A stretch of 64,000 bases of DNA from Microvelia longipes. Its lineage: Eukaryota > Arthropoda > Insecta > Hemiptera > Veliidae. Shown one piece after another: positions 46,885-58,985 of the stretch. How positions within the stretch are numbered: the stretch's first letter is position 1; the number at the start of each line of letters is the position of its first letter. The stretch covers positions 43,208,475 to 43,272,474 of the forward strand of contig JACMZG010001908.1 in the NCBI GenBank assembly GCA_018340805.1, given 5' to 3'. The notes beneath the pieces are model-generated. The model was not told where the DNA came from. It saw only the letters and a program-made list of their open reading frames with translations, and did not search any database. Both the position numbers and the translations under genes were made by a program.

Positions 46885-47600
46885 TATACAAAATATTAAT
46901 AAAAACACAAAGTTTTAACAAATCTAAACAAGCATAACCTACTGTGTAACCCGAAAGAACTGTAGCATCAACCAAAGTCAAAGGTCACTTTGACTTCGTT
47001 AAGAATAAGGATACTTAACTACTTCTTTGCTGTTGTTCTTAAAATTTAGAAAATTAGTACATAAAATAATTAAAATTAAGAAAAATTATGAACTATAGTC
47101 ATAAGACATCGATCAGCTGATAGTCATATCAGTAGTTTGGTTTACTAAGCCGCTGAGCTAGCACCATGAAGGATGCCGTATGTAATTTTACTGACGAATC
47201 TACCATATTTTGTTGATATTAATTTAAATTGTTAAACTAAGAAAAGAAACATCAGTTTTAAAGTTGAAATATCATCTAAATGATATTTTTTTAAGGATTA
47301 AAGGAATGGTCAAGAACAATGGACATAATTTGATGGCTTTTGAGCTTAATAAAAAAATTCGTTTTAGTTTTCACATTAGCCACGAGCGCTGTTGTAGATA
47401 CGCATGCGTATTAAACTCTTCCCGTCCCAATGCACCGCTTCACCCTCAGTGTAATGGCCGCTTTGATGCTTAGATGTACACTGTTGTTTTTGCGATTGTA
47501 ATTTAATCATTAAAACTTTATTTATTTTATTGCTTTCTGTTTTCATTTAATTTTGCGGTGTTATTTTCGCGAGTTTTGTGCTTATTGTGTATTATGTTGT
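46885..47600. promoter_or_regulatory. ATG12 upstream region, possibly a divergent promoter
   Basis: Less AT-rich than its surroundings, with CpGs. Contains a 12-base palindrome TACGCATGCGTA at 47399-47410, close to the NRF1/Ewg core GCGCATGCGC. On the plus strand CACCATGAAGGATGCC|GTATGT at 47162 could be a tiny first coding exon in the opposite direction. No further exon of such a gene was found. Confidence 0.35.
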
Positions 47601-49130
47601 GTTCAAAACAGGATTATTTTTGAAGGTAAAATATTGTTTATTTTTAATGTTGTTGTCCGTTACTAAGGCAATTTATTTGCGAACTGTCACGTATCTTATA
47701 AATTTTATTTATTTTTAGAAAATGTTTTTGTAATCAAGTGAAAATAAATCGAATAAAAATGGTATATATTTAATTTTTATCATTTAAAATCTTTTTAAAA
47801 GTTGATGTATTCGACTACGATTTTTTAAGAGGTTTGTTTATATTTGTTTACAACTGTTAAATGACAATAGGAATTGTTTGTTTCTCTTTGCCATTTTTTA
47901 TTTACCTAATTATTTATACAATAAATTGATTGTTAATAGCGATGTAGTTGTTGACAATTATTTCTATTTCTTTCCTGGCTAGTTGCATGCCTGCATTTAT
48001 TGCTGTTTCTATGTAGGTGTTGTCATATTCTAATTCTCATTTTTTTTATTTTTAGTTTGCATGTGCCGGCGCGTAGGCATATATTCCAAGAATACTTTTG
48101 AATCAAATTTTTATTAATTCGTTTTATCTTGTTTCTTATTCATACCTTACTTTGTGATGTCACCTTAAAGTATTTTAAGTAGAATTGATTGTGACTTAGT
48201 AGACTTCTTCTTATAAAGATAAGAAGAAGAATAATTTCAAGTGTAAGTTACTCTATACTACTGAATAAGAATTACTCCTATAAATTCACTGTCATGTTAC
48301 CTTTTAAAATGTATTTTGAACTATTTACCTCTACCTTATTACCTGAGTTCCTATTTACCTCTACCCAAGTACTTAATTACCAATAAGGGTTTAGTATTAT
48401 TACTAAATCAGTCTTATCAATTAATCAGGTTTTTATCAAATATAATAATTTGATAATAATAGTATATGCAACCCTACATATTGTAGGTACAGTATTGTAC
48501 CCTACAAAACAATATATTGGTGCTTAAACTAATCGGGAAGTATTTGCTCATACTGTTTTTATGTGCAGTCAATTCCAATTCTTTACATGACGTGAGTTTT
48601 GCTTATCATAAACTTATCTCTTTGATAAGTGTTTAGTTAAACTTTAAGTAGGGATGTATTTTGTCAATCATAACATTTCAACTTGTTCCAAATTGAACCC
48701 AAGATGATATAAGCTTGGGTTAAAGAGCGGCAATTGAGACTGTAGTTTGTATAAAAGTGGTTGATTATTGAGATAGACTGATAATAAAATTTGGAGAATT
48801 AGCTGTAGTAGTTAAATTTTGAACAAAGGTAATATAGCTTTATGGATCAGAATCTAAGTTTTATTGGCTGAAAAGATGGTACTTCTTTAGATTAGATGAC
48901 CCATTGTTTTTTGTTTTGGTTTTTTTAATAAAAAATAATCCTTTATTTAACTAAAAATCTGCATATGTTTGGTTGGAATTAATTCCCACTTTAGGATGGG
49001 TGTCCTGTGCTATGGGAATGGAAGTTAAGTTTCTTTTACTGAGTTCTATATATAAAGTGCATCACAGTCATATCAAGTAGGCTTTCTAGCGTCAGTTGGG
49101 TGTTTTGTAAGTACTGTCATTTGTCTATTG
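47600..49130. other. Non-coding stretch
   Basis: AT-rich sequence with no exon or repeat that I can name. Confidence 0.4.
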
Positions 49131-49139
49131 ATAGTTAAA

Positions 49140-49869
49140 AGAATATAGATAAGATGAAATAGAATGATAATAATAAAAATAAAATAATAATAAGAAAGCA
49201 TTCACAAAATAAAACTAAAAAAAAAACAGATATTTATCAAAGATAAAGGTTTGTGATATAATTGAAAATATTGTTAGGTTTTTTTTACTTGATTGTCAAT
49301 ATAAAGAGAAATGAAGTATTTTTTTAGTCAGTGTTTTAAAGCTATTTTCTTTAATTTTGTCCTGAATGTTGGTAGGTATAGTACCATTGTCTCTGTCCAG
49401 TTGCTGTTCTCGTGTAGGATGGTTGAAATATGTCTTGCTCTACTGCTCTAGTCCTGTAGTCATGTTCAGTTCTGGTCAGGGTATATTTTCCAGTATGTAG
49501 TCGTTTTAATGCAGTCAATGCGAAGATATCTTTTATTTTTAATATTTCTAATAATTTAAATAATGGAGTTGATGCGGTTTGTCTGGGTTTTCTCAGTATG
49601 ATTTTAATTATGAGTTTTTGTGCTATAGTTAGAGGTTTTAGAGTCGTGTCAGTAGCGGAACCATAAGCAATAATATCATATTGTATAATTGAGTATATAA
49701 AAGCATAGTATAGTTGGAGTTGGTAGTGTAAGTTTAAAAAGTTTCTTGCTTGTAAAAATAGGTAAGCTAATTGTCTAATTTTTTTAGTGATTGCTAGAAT
49801 ATGTGGTTTCCAAGATAAGGTTGTTTTGTATTCATAAATCATAATATAATGACAGGTAAATAAACACAA
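49140..49869 (-). pseudogene. LINE reverse transcriptase C-terminal remnant
   Basis: 172 open codons (49869-49351): TLSWKPHILAITKKIRQLAY, LQLYYAFIYSIIQYDIIAYG, LTIAQKLIIKIILRKPRQTA, which is the thumb/C-terminal region of Jockey/CR1-like LINEs. It lacks the catalytic core, so it is 5'-truncated. The 3' tail runs to AATAATAAAAATAA-type sequence near 49160-49200. Confidence 0.8.
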
Positions 49870-50284
49870 AAATCTTAGGGGTCACCTAAACTTAAGAAGT
49901 TAGTTTTAAATACTGGTTATAAATTTAAAAGTGAAACAAATAGTAATTTAACTACTTACACATTGCCTATTAGCGTTCAGTGCAATCTTACCATTTAATC
50001 TTTATTAATGAGGATTTTCAGGATTTCCAAGCAATTTGAATCTTACAATTTAATTTAGTACGCACACACAGCATATTCAACAGGTGATCACATTTCATAT
50101 GCACTTAATACAAGATGGTTCTTGCACTGTATTTGTTTAGTCGTTTAAGTGTGATTAATTGCTAAGTGATTCCGCCAAAACATCAAATCTTTCATGGTGA
50201 AATTTTACTTTTGGTTATAAGGGAAAATATATTCGATTCAATTTTGATTTCTTTGCATAATAATTATGTTACTCTAAAAAAATA

Positions 50285-50464
50285 ATGTTTCAAAAGTTAT
50301 TTGATGTAAAACAGTATTTAAGTGAAATAATAGTTCAACAAGAAGGATATCTGTTAAATACAAACACCTCTGAAGGTACATACAGTGTATCGGGCGATAG
50401 ATCTAGATTCCATTTCCCTAGTTCTAACGTATCTGAATGGCTTCCCTCTGCATGGTTCTTATAG
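50285..50464 (+). CDS. Short unrecognised open reading frame, 59 residues
   Basis: ATG at 50285 to TAG at 50462-50464. Starts MFQKLFDVKQYLSEIIVQQE and ends SSNVSEWLPSAWFL. The residue mix (Ser, Glu, Gly, Trp) is less AT-driven than chance frames nearby. No family recognised; it could be an exon, a relic, or chance. Confidence 0.2.
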   Translation: MFQKLFDVKQYLSEIIVQQEGYLLNTNTSEGTYSVSGDRSRFHFPSSNVSEWLPSAWFL

Positions 50465-51039
50465 TGTATGTAACTGTATTTAGATATCATACTTAATACG
50501 ATCCGCAGATTTAGAATACTATGTGAACTTACTAATTTTTAAATTATATCTTTGTAGAGTTTGATGTTGATGGAATAGCATCAGACATTGTTGTCTAAAC
50601 CGGTATTCACCAGATTGTCAATTAATATTCTAAGAAGTAAAGTTTTTCTTTCAAATTTGTTAAATTTTTACCCTTATGTTATCTTATTTTGTAGGGTACC
50701 AGTTTATCGGGTAATACCCTGAAAAGCGTCTCTTTTTGTTTCAGTCTATCAATACATTAAAATATTTTCTATCAAACAAATTATTTTTTAACGAAGGTAA
50801 TAATTCACTTGATAATACACTTGTCCTTGCATTTTAAATTTAGGCATGAAAATAAAAAAATGTAGGGTTACCTCACAATATTCTTTGCTTCACACAAGAT
50901 CATTTGAAATGATGAGTTGTAATATCTAATTAATTGGTTGCAAAAAATGTATGGATACCTGTTTAGATCCAATTAAACGATTTAAAAGTGGTTCTGCCAG
51001 TGGAGCTAATGCAACATTCCAGACTTTTTTCTGAACAAA

Positions 51040-51375
51040 AGTATAAAAATCTCTCCTCAGTTAAAGATTTTTTAAAAGTAAAGCAGAGCACTTTCGACCT
51101 AACAAGAGGTCATCATCAGTGCCTATTAAACAAATAAGACAAAAATTGCCAAAACTTATACATAAAATTACATATTATACCAAAGAAAACAGATAATTTA
51201 CTGAAATGGAGTAATAAATAAATAAATAAAATATAATTAAATGTATAAAATATAATATTACCGTTGAGCAGATATTGAAGTGTTGGAAAGAGTAGTTCTA
51301 AATATAAAACAAAATCAAGAAGAAAGGTAGAAGTAAGAAGGTGTGAGTAAGCTTGTAACAAGACACGTATGGTGC
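51040..51375 (-). mobile_element. MITE family C, copy 3
   Basis: Nearly the same as 61940-62200 for its first 180 bp (AATCTCTCC-CAGTTAAAGATTTT, AAGTAAAGCAGAG, AACAAGAGGTCATCATCAGT). Hammerhead-like block on the minus strand 51092-51119. Confidence 0.7.
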
Positions 51376-52727
51376 ATGCCGGGTGCAGGATAGTTATTTT
51401 CCTTAAACTTCAGTGGTTGACAATGAAGGCACAAATGATTGTATATTTTGTCATAATTGTTCCTTATTATTGAATTACTCTGACGTACGCATTTACATTC
51501 AAGTCAAAAATCTCTTTCTTCAAATGTTTCCCCAGGTTTTAAAGCAGAGACTCTGATCTGTTGGAGTTTCCTTTGCGCAACTCGCTCTTCAATAATATTT
51601 CACTACCTCTTTTCAGACTGATGCTGCAAACTTCTATTTCTTCTGCTAATATTTTTATTTTTAGATTTCTTCTTGATGTTATGCTGCTGTCATGTAATAT
51701 TTATTCATTTCAAATTTCATTTAAACTTAAATCAGAATTGATTTAGTACTGTGATTTTTATAGTTTGTTTGTTCTTATAGATTTGTTGCTATAAACATCT
51801 TGTATTAAAAAATATGCTTGTATACCAAGTTTCATGATAATCGGTTCAACAGATAATAAGGGACAAACAAACAATCATTTTTATATGTATTGATTATATT
51901 TGTAAAGTAAAAATTTCAAAAGGCATATAATATAAAAATGATAAGCATAAATGCTTTGTGCCATGTCTGGCAGAGTATTACATCTGTGTTAATACATTAA
52001 ACACCAGGTGCCATGTCATTCTGATCATTACTGTATATATTTATTAACTGTATAATATTACATAAAATTACAGTAGATTCTATTCTACCATATCTATATT
52101 ACAGTTAATTTCAGTGGTAAAAATTAATATGTTGTGCTAATAGTTTTGTGGTATTACAAGAGGCTGACTCGGAATTATAAAAAAATGATAACTTTACTGG
52201 TGGTTCCATTTTAGTCGTCTTTTTTGGTGGCTTCTGCTCGTTTTTCCTCCTATTGAGAACAACTGGAACATACCATACATTCTTACTTACTAAAATAATA
52301 CTATTAAATTTGTGTGTGTATATACATATATATAATATATATATTATATATATATATTATATGTTTTTTTCTATTTTAACCTTCGTTGACTGTACTTCTT
52401 CTGCTTTTATATTGTGACTTTTTTCATTTTTTAACTTTTATCATGTTTTATTAGTTTGTACCTTTAATGTTTTTAACTTTTACTTTGTTTTAATTCATTT
52501 TTATGACAAATTATTTTAAATTAATGGACTTAGTTTTATATTTTTTTTAAACTTTTATTTTAAATTTTGCATGGGTTCCTGGCCCATAGTAGATGAAGAC
52601 TGTGATTATTTCGGCCCTGATGAAGAATTTGTAGTTAAATTCGAAACGTTGGCGAGAAATAAATATATAGTTTTCATGTAAAGCTGTGTTTTTATTCATA
52701 ACCTTATCCGAGATTGGTGGAGACGCG

Positions 52728-52761
<34 letters not shown>

Positions 52762-53680
52762 ATATATATATATTATCGTATAACTAATATGAACGCGAAG
52801 CCAAAAGTACACTGCTATTAAATTAATTAATGCTCTGCCGGAAAAAATAAAAAGTATTGAGGAAAAGGATGATTTCTTGATGCATGTTATAAATGTTAAT
52901 AGATAAACCTATTTATAAAATATCAGATTTTTATAATGCACGAGTTTTATAAAAATAATTTTAGTATTGATTAAAATTTATCGTTTGTTCAGCGTGGAGG
53001 TTTATTTGTTTGTATTGTTTTAAAAAATGTTTTATAATGTTGTGACGCATTGCTATTGTATTGTCATAGCAGGCATGCTTTGTCATCATAGATATAGGCA
53101 CTGATGATGACCATATATTTAACCCCTGGTTTAAACATCCAAAAACTATTGTGGGAATTTCTTTATAACATTCTTGTAAACAAAATTTAAAACTAATGTC
53201 TTTAATTAAATAAAAATACTATAGAGGATTTTATTTAATAGTCGAGGAATCTTACAATTGTTGAAAAAGTGTCATTTCTTAGTGTGCTAAGTGTTTTTTC
53301 ATTTGCTTCTTCTTTTATTTTTTTTATTCTTGTTGTTACTTTTCTTTTGGTTAAAGATTGAAGTTTAATGATGGTTCACAGTTGTTGAGGAAACTTTGCC
53401 TTGTAATAAAACTTCTTTCTTTTTATTATTCTAAACTCGAGACTTTTTCTTTTCCTTGATTTTTCTCTTTAATTTATTTTATTCTTTTAAAAGTTTTAAA
53501 TTAAACGTATGAAGGAAAAAAGGCTGATTCGACTTCAAATTAGTTCACTTTTAATGCTGTATTTTTATCTTGTTTTTTGTTTGCATTTTTTACAAAAAAT
53601 TTAATTAGTCATTTTTGGAACCATTGGTCATTTTTCTTTTTATATGTGTTTACTCGTCCGTTCGTTCCATTCAAGATATG
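51376..53680. other. Non-coding stretch with TA microsatellites
   Basis: TA runs at 52320-52362 and 52728-52778 flank a hammerhead-like block at 52617-52646. The second TA run follows GAGACGCGTA. The open frame 51561-51746 shows no family features. Confidence 0.45.
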
Positions 53681-53682
53681 AT

Positions 53683-54090
53683 TACTGTCTATCGTTTAGT
53701 TTAAAAATCCCCAAGGTCATAAGTATTTTGGGGATTGACCAATCAGAGAAGCCGCTACCAAGCTCTCACTTAAAAAGAGAAAAAAATCCCTACCGCAATA
53801 ACCGCTGTAGGGAAAAAACCTTCTTCCCGGCAATCGTTCACTTTGTTTGCGGTTCTTCTTTTGATTACATCGTTTTAAAAACTACTTTCAAATTAATCTT
53901 AAAAATTATATTTTAAAATAAAACTACACAAAAGAAATGTAAAAAAACATCGCCAAAAAAATACTGGTAAAATAACCTGATTTGTTTACATAGTTTTTTC
54001 CAGCTCCCTTCTTGCAGCGATTTTTTTCTTAAGAATCACTGGTGTCTAAACTGACCTGTCAAAATTTTTAAATTAAACGATAGACTGTAG
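53683..54090. mobile_element. MITE family F, copy 2
   Basis: Ends TACTGTCTATCGTTTAGTTT and TTAAACGATAGACTGTAG are inverted repeats; inverse of 13049-13402 over most of its length. Confidence 0.78.
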
Positions 54091-54822
54091 GATTTGTTGT
54101 TACGGAATTCATTGTGGTCTTTAAATGTTGCTTCTCTTGAAGCACTCTATCTACTTTTGTATCCGGTGTAAAAGTAAATTGAAACAAACATCTTTACAGA
54201 AAATTGGATCAGTGGGTAAACTTCATATCCGACTTTCTGTTTCCTATTTTCTTTTAGAGGTTTCGATTTATTACTCTCTTTGGTCTCTCTACTTGACTGT
54301 TTTAGTAGTAAATATTTTATTAGAGTAGTAAACATAAACTCTACGAACTTATCGATTGTTAAACCACATCTTTACTTTGAAATAGCTCTGCTTCATAGTA
54401 TTAAATCATTTGATTCTACCGAGTTTGGCAAAACTTGAATAGATGTTACAATATAATTGAACGAAATGCACGTAGGAGATGTAACAAGCAAAATAATATA
54501 ATACATCATTTGACCAAAGGCGATTCTAGGAGGGCTTGAGCCCCCTGGTTTGAAATTATCCCCCCCTCCCGAAAAATCATATTGCACATTTCAATATGCA
54601 ATTATCATAATCAATAATGCAATACATATAAAATCATATCATATTTATGCAGTATTAAAAAAATTGATTTAACTAATAGAATAGTCCAAAGAATTTGGAC
54701 TATTTGGGAAAAATTTGTTTTTAAGTTAATTGAAGTTTTAAAACTTTATTGGTATATTTATTATTTTATGTTTAAAAAAGACTTTATAGGGACCTCTTCT
54801 TTAAATTATTATTCGTTTTAAG

Positions 54823-55020
54823 AAGGAATAGGTTCAAAAATAATAAATATCACAATTTTTGCCGAGCTTTTGATATAATTCTATCCTTTTCATGACTTAA
54901 CATAATATATAAACATTATAATAATGTTTGGAAAATAACTTATTTATGTTAAGCCTTGAAAAAGATTATATCGAAAGCTCGGCAAAATTAGTTTTATTTA
55001 TTATTTTGGGCTTATTCCTT
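54823..55020. mobile_element. MITE family G, snap-back element
   Basis: 198-bp palindrome: AAGGAATAGGTTCAAAAATA at the left, TATTTTGGGCTTATTCCTT at the right; inner blocks TTGCCGAGCTTTTGATATAAT and ATTATATCGAAAGCTCGGCAA pair as well. Confidence 0.8.
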
Positions 55021-55278
55021 ATTATAACCAATAATATTTTATATATTTATTATTATAGCTATTATAATTATTCATAGCTATCTTCATTGTCTGCATTTCT
55101 CTTTTCGTCGAGTCTTTTTGATCATCAGGTTGACCTTAAAATAGCAGAGTGAGAAAAAAACTTGTGTGTGTAAGGGGACTTAAGCCCTCCCTAAAACATT
55201 AAACCATGACTAATGTCATGGTTTGACATTAGGACCTATCAATTTCGGCGCCCTGATTAGTTAAAGATAATAGTAATT

Positions 55279-56016
55279 TATAAACCAAGTAGGGAAACTC
55301 CTGTGCTGATAGCTGGATCATAAATAAAAAGTAGCTAAAATTGAAATAACTGCGCATGCGTTTTTTAGGATTTACGTTTTTTTACTTAATTTGATTGGCA
55401 ACCCTGAAAACACTGTACTAAATTCTGTGAAATAATTGTTACAATAATTTAGTTAAAGAAAAAGAGAAACTGTAGTAAAGGTAAACCACATGTTTTTATT
55501 AAGATTTTGAAGAACAAACACTCCACAGTGTTTTGCTTTAAATGTAACTTAACATTACGACTCCTTTTATTATATTTAGAAGTTTTAGGTTAAAGTTGTT
55601 AAATCACTAATTACAATTAATATTTGAAGGGGGAAAAACAAATATCACTCGCAAAAATGTACTAGGTTAAGTAGTGCACACGAAAAATAAAGTTTTATTA
55701 GTCGCGCGTTTTAAGTAATTTAAACACACTCCTAGTATTTTAAGATATGCACTTAAGTCTCTAATAGATGTGACGAAATGTATTCCTTACTCAAATTTTT
55801 TATACTAAAATATTTACTAACTATTTTATACTAAAATGAGCAAATAAATGCAATAAAAACAAAAATTTTGAGTACCGTAAATAGTTTGTTTACATTTGTT
55901 AGGGTAAAACAAAATGGCTGCCGCACCCATAGGAAAATTTAAGCCAACTCCCTAGTAGACAAAATGTGAACTACATGGTCTGACAGAAATCGCATTTGTT
56001 TCCCTACTTGGTTTAT
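55279..56016. mobile_element. MITE family H, copy 1, about 740 bp
   Basis: Starts TATAAACCAAGTAGGGAAA and ends with the inverse TTTCCCTACTTGGTTTATA. No coding sequence. It carries TGCGCATGCG at 55351-55360, a close match to the NRF1/Ewg site. Its right 130 bp recur at 60150-60262. Confidence 0.75.
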
Positions 56017-56112
56017 ATATTACTTTAATACGAAACAGAAACAGAGTGAGGCATATTATGTCGAGCTATCAGTAATGACGAAAGTCAAATGATGGAAGAA
56101 TTTCACCATTGG

Positions 56113-56220
56113 TTTGTCACTTTATATTGTGTTATACTTGTTACAATTATATTGTGTCATCATTTGCTTGTCACTTTATATTGTGTTATACTTGTTACAC
56201 CTACATTGTGTCATCATTCG
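56113..56220. repeat. ~53-bp direct duplication
   Basis: TGTCACTTTATATTGTGTTATACTTGTTACA and TGTGTCATCATT occur twice in tandem with two changes. Confidence 0.85.
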
Positions 56221-56942
56221 ATATTCCCCATTTTACTGCACTTATCTACTTTCTGCCTTTGAGACAATTTCTTTTTTGAACTTTACCTAGAACTGTTTGT
56301 TTATTTTCCTTGCATGTATAAACAATTGAGAGAGTAGAAAATGGGATAAAATAAAGGAAAAATAAGCTTATTTTATCGCTTAGCATGCTAAGTAAAGCAG
56401 TTTGTCAAAGTCGCTCCTTCCTTTTTATTTTAAAACAGGAAATAGATGCTTTCGTATCAGCCAAAAAGGAGTATTTACCATTAAAATAAGTTTTTTTTCT
56501 TCCATCTATAACCCTTTTCTGGTTTAGGTCTACGTGGGCGAAGTACTGCGATCGCTCCCTCCTTATCCCTTGTTTCAGCTTCAATAAACCTTATTTTATC
56601 TGTACTTTGAACCCTTTCCGGTTGATTTTGTCTGGGAAATAGAATTTTTATTGTTTTAAAAGTATCCTTACGCTTTAATTTTATTTATCGAAACTAAAAA
56701 TAAGGCAACCTTTTTACTTCTATGCATTTTATATAATAAATATATATTTTAGAGTTCTAAAAGTATGTAAGAGACAGTTCGGCGCTAAATATAATTTTTA
56801 GCGCATTTTTAACAATTTTTTTAATAGGTTGATATTAGCTTTCTGAATGTTTATAATACGTTAAAGGACTGTCAATTACTTGTAAATTTTAAAAATAACT
56901 ATACACCAATGACATTGTATATTTGTATTTAATATACAGGGT

Positions 56943-57175
56943 ATCTGCCTCCGTAGCCGTGGTCATATAGTACTGGACTTTGGAACTGGAGGTCCGGGGT
57001 TCACAGCCCGGGCTATGCTCTCAGTTTTTATGAATAGAATTTGATGTATAAAGATTTCGGCAACTTTAGCTTTACTTAAAGCATAGTAGATGTGACCCAC
57101 CCGAGGTGGTTCCCACAGGGCGAATACCCTGAAGGGCCGAAAGGCCCTTAAACGGGCATTATTGTTATTGCATTA
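56943..57175 (+). mobile_element. tRNA-derived SINE, copy 2
   Basis: tRNA-like head with an A-box-like TAGCCGTGGTCATATAGTAC and a good B box GGTTCACAGCC at 56999-57009, then a tail with GACCCACCCGAGGTGGTTCC, GGGCGAATACCCTGAAGGGC. The source tRNA was not identified. Confidence 0.82.
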
Positions 57176-57424
57176 AGTCTCCCCCCCCCACTATGAAATT
57201 TTTGAAACTTGTTGGGATCTTTATTGTGTATTGTGAAGTTTTTATGCGCAATGACCATTTGGGCGCAGCGTCCTATTGGCACCTTACTTTGCAATTTCAA
57301 ATTGGACCCCATATGTTTTTTTGCTAATTTTGAAATAATAAAGAGTGTCTAAAAAAATTAAAGTTAAAAAATTTGTGTTTTTAGGCGTTTTGTGTTTTTT
57401 AGGTAGAATAACTTCTATTGTATT

Positions 57425-57565
57425 CTTAGCAGGGTTGTGATACATACGGTAATTACCGCATTTGAACGGTAATTTGATACTCTGTACGGTAATAAACCAT
57501 TACCGTACGCTAAAAGTACAGTAATTGTACAGTAAATTGTGTCAATTGTACAGAATCGTACGGTA
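57425..57565. mobile_element. Possible hAT-like element end
   Basis: Begins CAGGGTTGTGATACATACGG, and ACGGTAAT or its inverse recurs at least five times within 130 bp. Repeated short subterminal motifs next to a CAGGG end are usual in hAT elements. The opposite end was not found. Confidence 0.35.
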
Positions 57566-58428
57566 ATTTTTATTGTTATAATATTGTTTTATTTATATTA
57601 TATTATAATATTGTTATTATTTTTGGTTTAGTATTATTGTATATGAATATTATTTTATTTCATTTATGTTTATGCTATGTTCTAGAAAAAAAATTACTTA
57701 ATATTATGAATATTGTTGGCCATATTAGATTCAAAGGATATTTCGGTTTAAAGCTTAGCCCTTTTACTTAAAAACTTAGGCAGGGAGATAAATATTTACT
57801 TTCCCGAGATCCTTTAAAGCTAAGTAAGGTCTCTTGAACGTTTAAATAATTTGAATAGGGTTTACTGACTCTGTAAATATACATCCAACCTTTATTTTAA
57901 AGTAAATTAAAGAGATTTTGGTACTTCAGAGGTTGCACTACTTAGCTGAAGCATTTTTTTTAAAGTACGAGTAAATATGCTGCAAAATTTTCGACTTTTG
58001 CTTTTTTATGTTCTATTCAGAATGGTGAAAGCATTGTTATAGCAAGAAAAAGAAACGTTTTAGTTTTGACTTGTGTGTCAAAATTATTTCAGTAGAAACC
58101 TTCGAAGAAGGTTATATCGTAGCACAGATCTTTAGATATTTGAATGTACCTTAAACCGAAGGTCTAATTTTACCATAATAACAAGATAGTTGAATGAGTT
58201 TTAGTTAAGGCGAGGTCTAAGTCTAGAAGATAGAAACAGGTGGAACAATAGAGTCTTGTAATGGATTGCATCAATTTTTTTGCTTGTTATGCAATATATA
58301 ATATAATACAATATATAATATAAGACATAATAATATGCCATTTACATGTCTTAATTTATTGTTTGTATAAAATAGTATTTTATTTATTACATAATTTGTT
58401 AAAAGACCTTATGGTCTCATACAAATTT
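57566..58428. other. Non-coding stretch before the gap
   Basis: AT-rich, no exon or named repeat seen. Confidence 0.4.
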
Positions 58429-58438
58429 NNNNNNNNNN
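58429..58438. other. Assembly gap (10 N)
   Basis: Ten N in a row: a scaffold join of unstated true size. Sequence composition differs somewhat on the two sides. Confidence 0.99.
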
Positions 58439-58689
58439 CTGCGCCGAATATTTTGTTGTTGCAGTTTATTCGCACGCTGACTAATAGGCCGGAACATTTT
58501 TTGTTTTTATTTGACTGATAAATCAGGTTATATGTTGAACTATGAAAGCAGATAGGTACCTTTAAGCTCTAATAATTTAAAATAAAGTTATGCATGAGTT
58601 AATAATATTTAAATATTTTATAAAGTTTAACGATAGTTATTTATGCACGGGATGAAGTAGTTGTACAGCTCAGTAAAGTTTGTAACCTT

Positions 58690-58985
58690 AAGGCAGCGCC
58701 GAAGGGAAACTTCATTAGGCTCAAGAGCACAGGTAGGCGCGGGGAGTAAAACTATTTAGCTCCCGAGGCTTGCCGAGGAGTTTACTAACATTTTGGCTCC
58801 GAGTTGACGAGAGAAGGATTTATACCGAGAGCTGAAACTTGTATCTACACTTAGATGAATCGTAATAATAACGATTAAATAGATAAAACTAGTTAGCTCC
58901 CGAGGCTTGCCGAGGGGTTCTAACATTTGGCTCCCGAGGCTGCACGAGAGCTAAAAAAACTAATATACGAGAGCTAAAATATTTC
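58690..58985. repeat. GC-rich direct repeat pair
   Basis: TTAGCTCCCGAGGCTTGCCG followed by AGG-GTT occurs at about 58757 and 58894; GGCTCC-GAG and CGAGAGCTAAA recur between. Stands out in AT-rich surroundings. Confidence 0.7.

Noticed and set aside
47264..47473. 69-codon open frame in the ATG12 upstream region
   Set aside because: Starts with TTG and has no family feature; better explained as promoter-proximal sequence with CpGs.
53644..53916. 90-codon plus-strand open frame
   Set aside because: It lies within MITE family F, and the other copy does not keep the frame.
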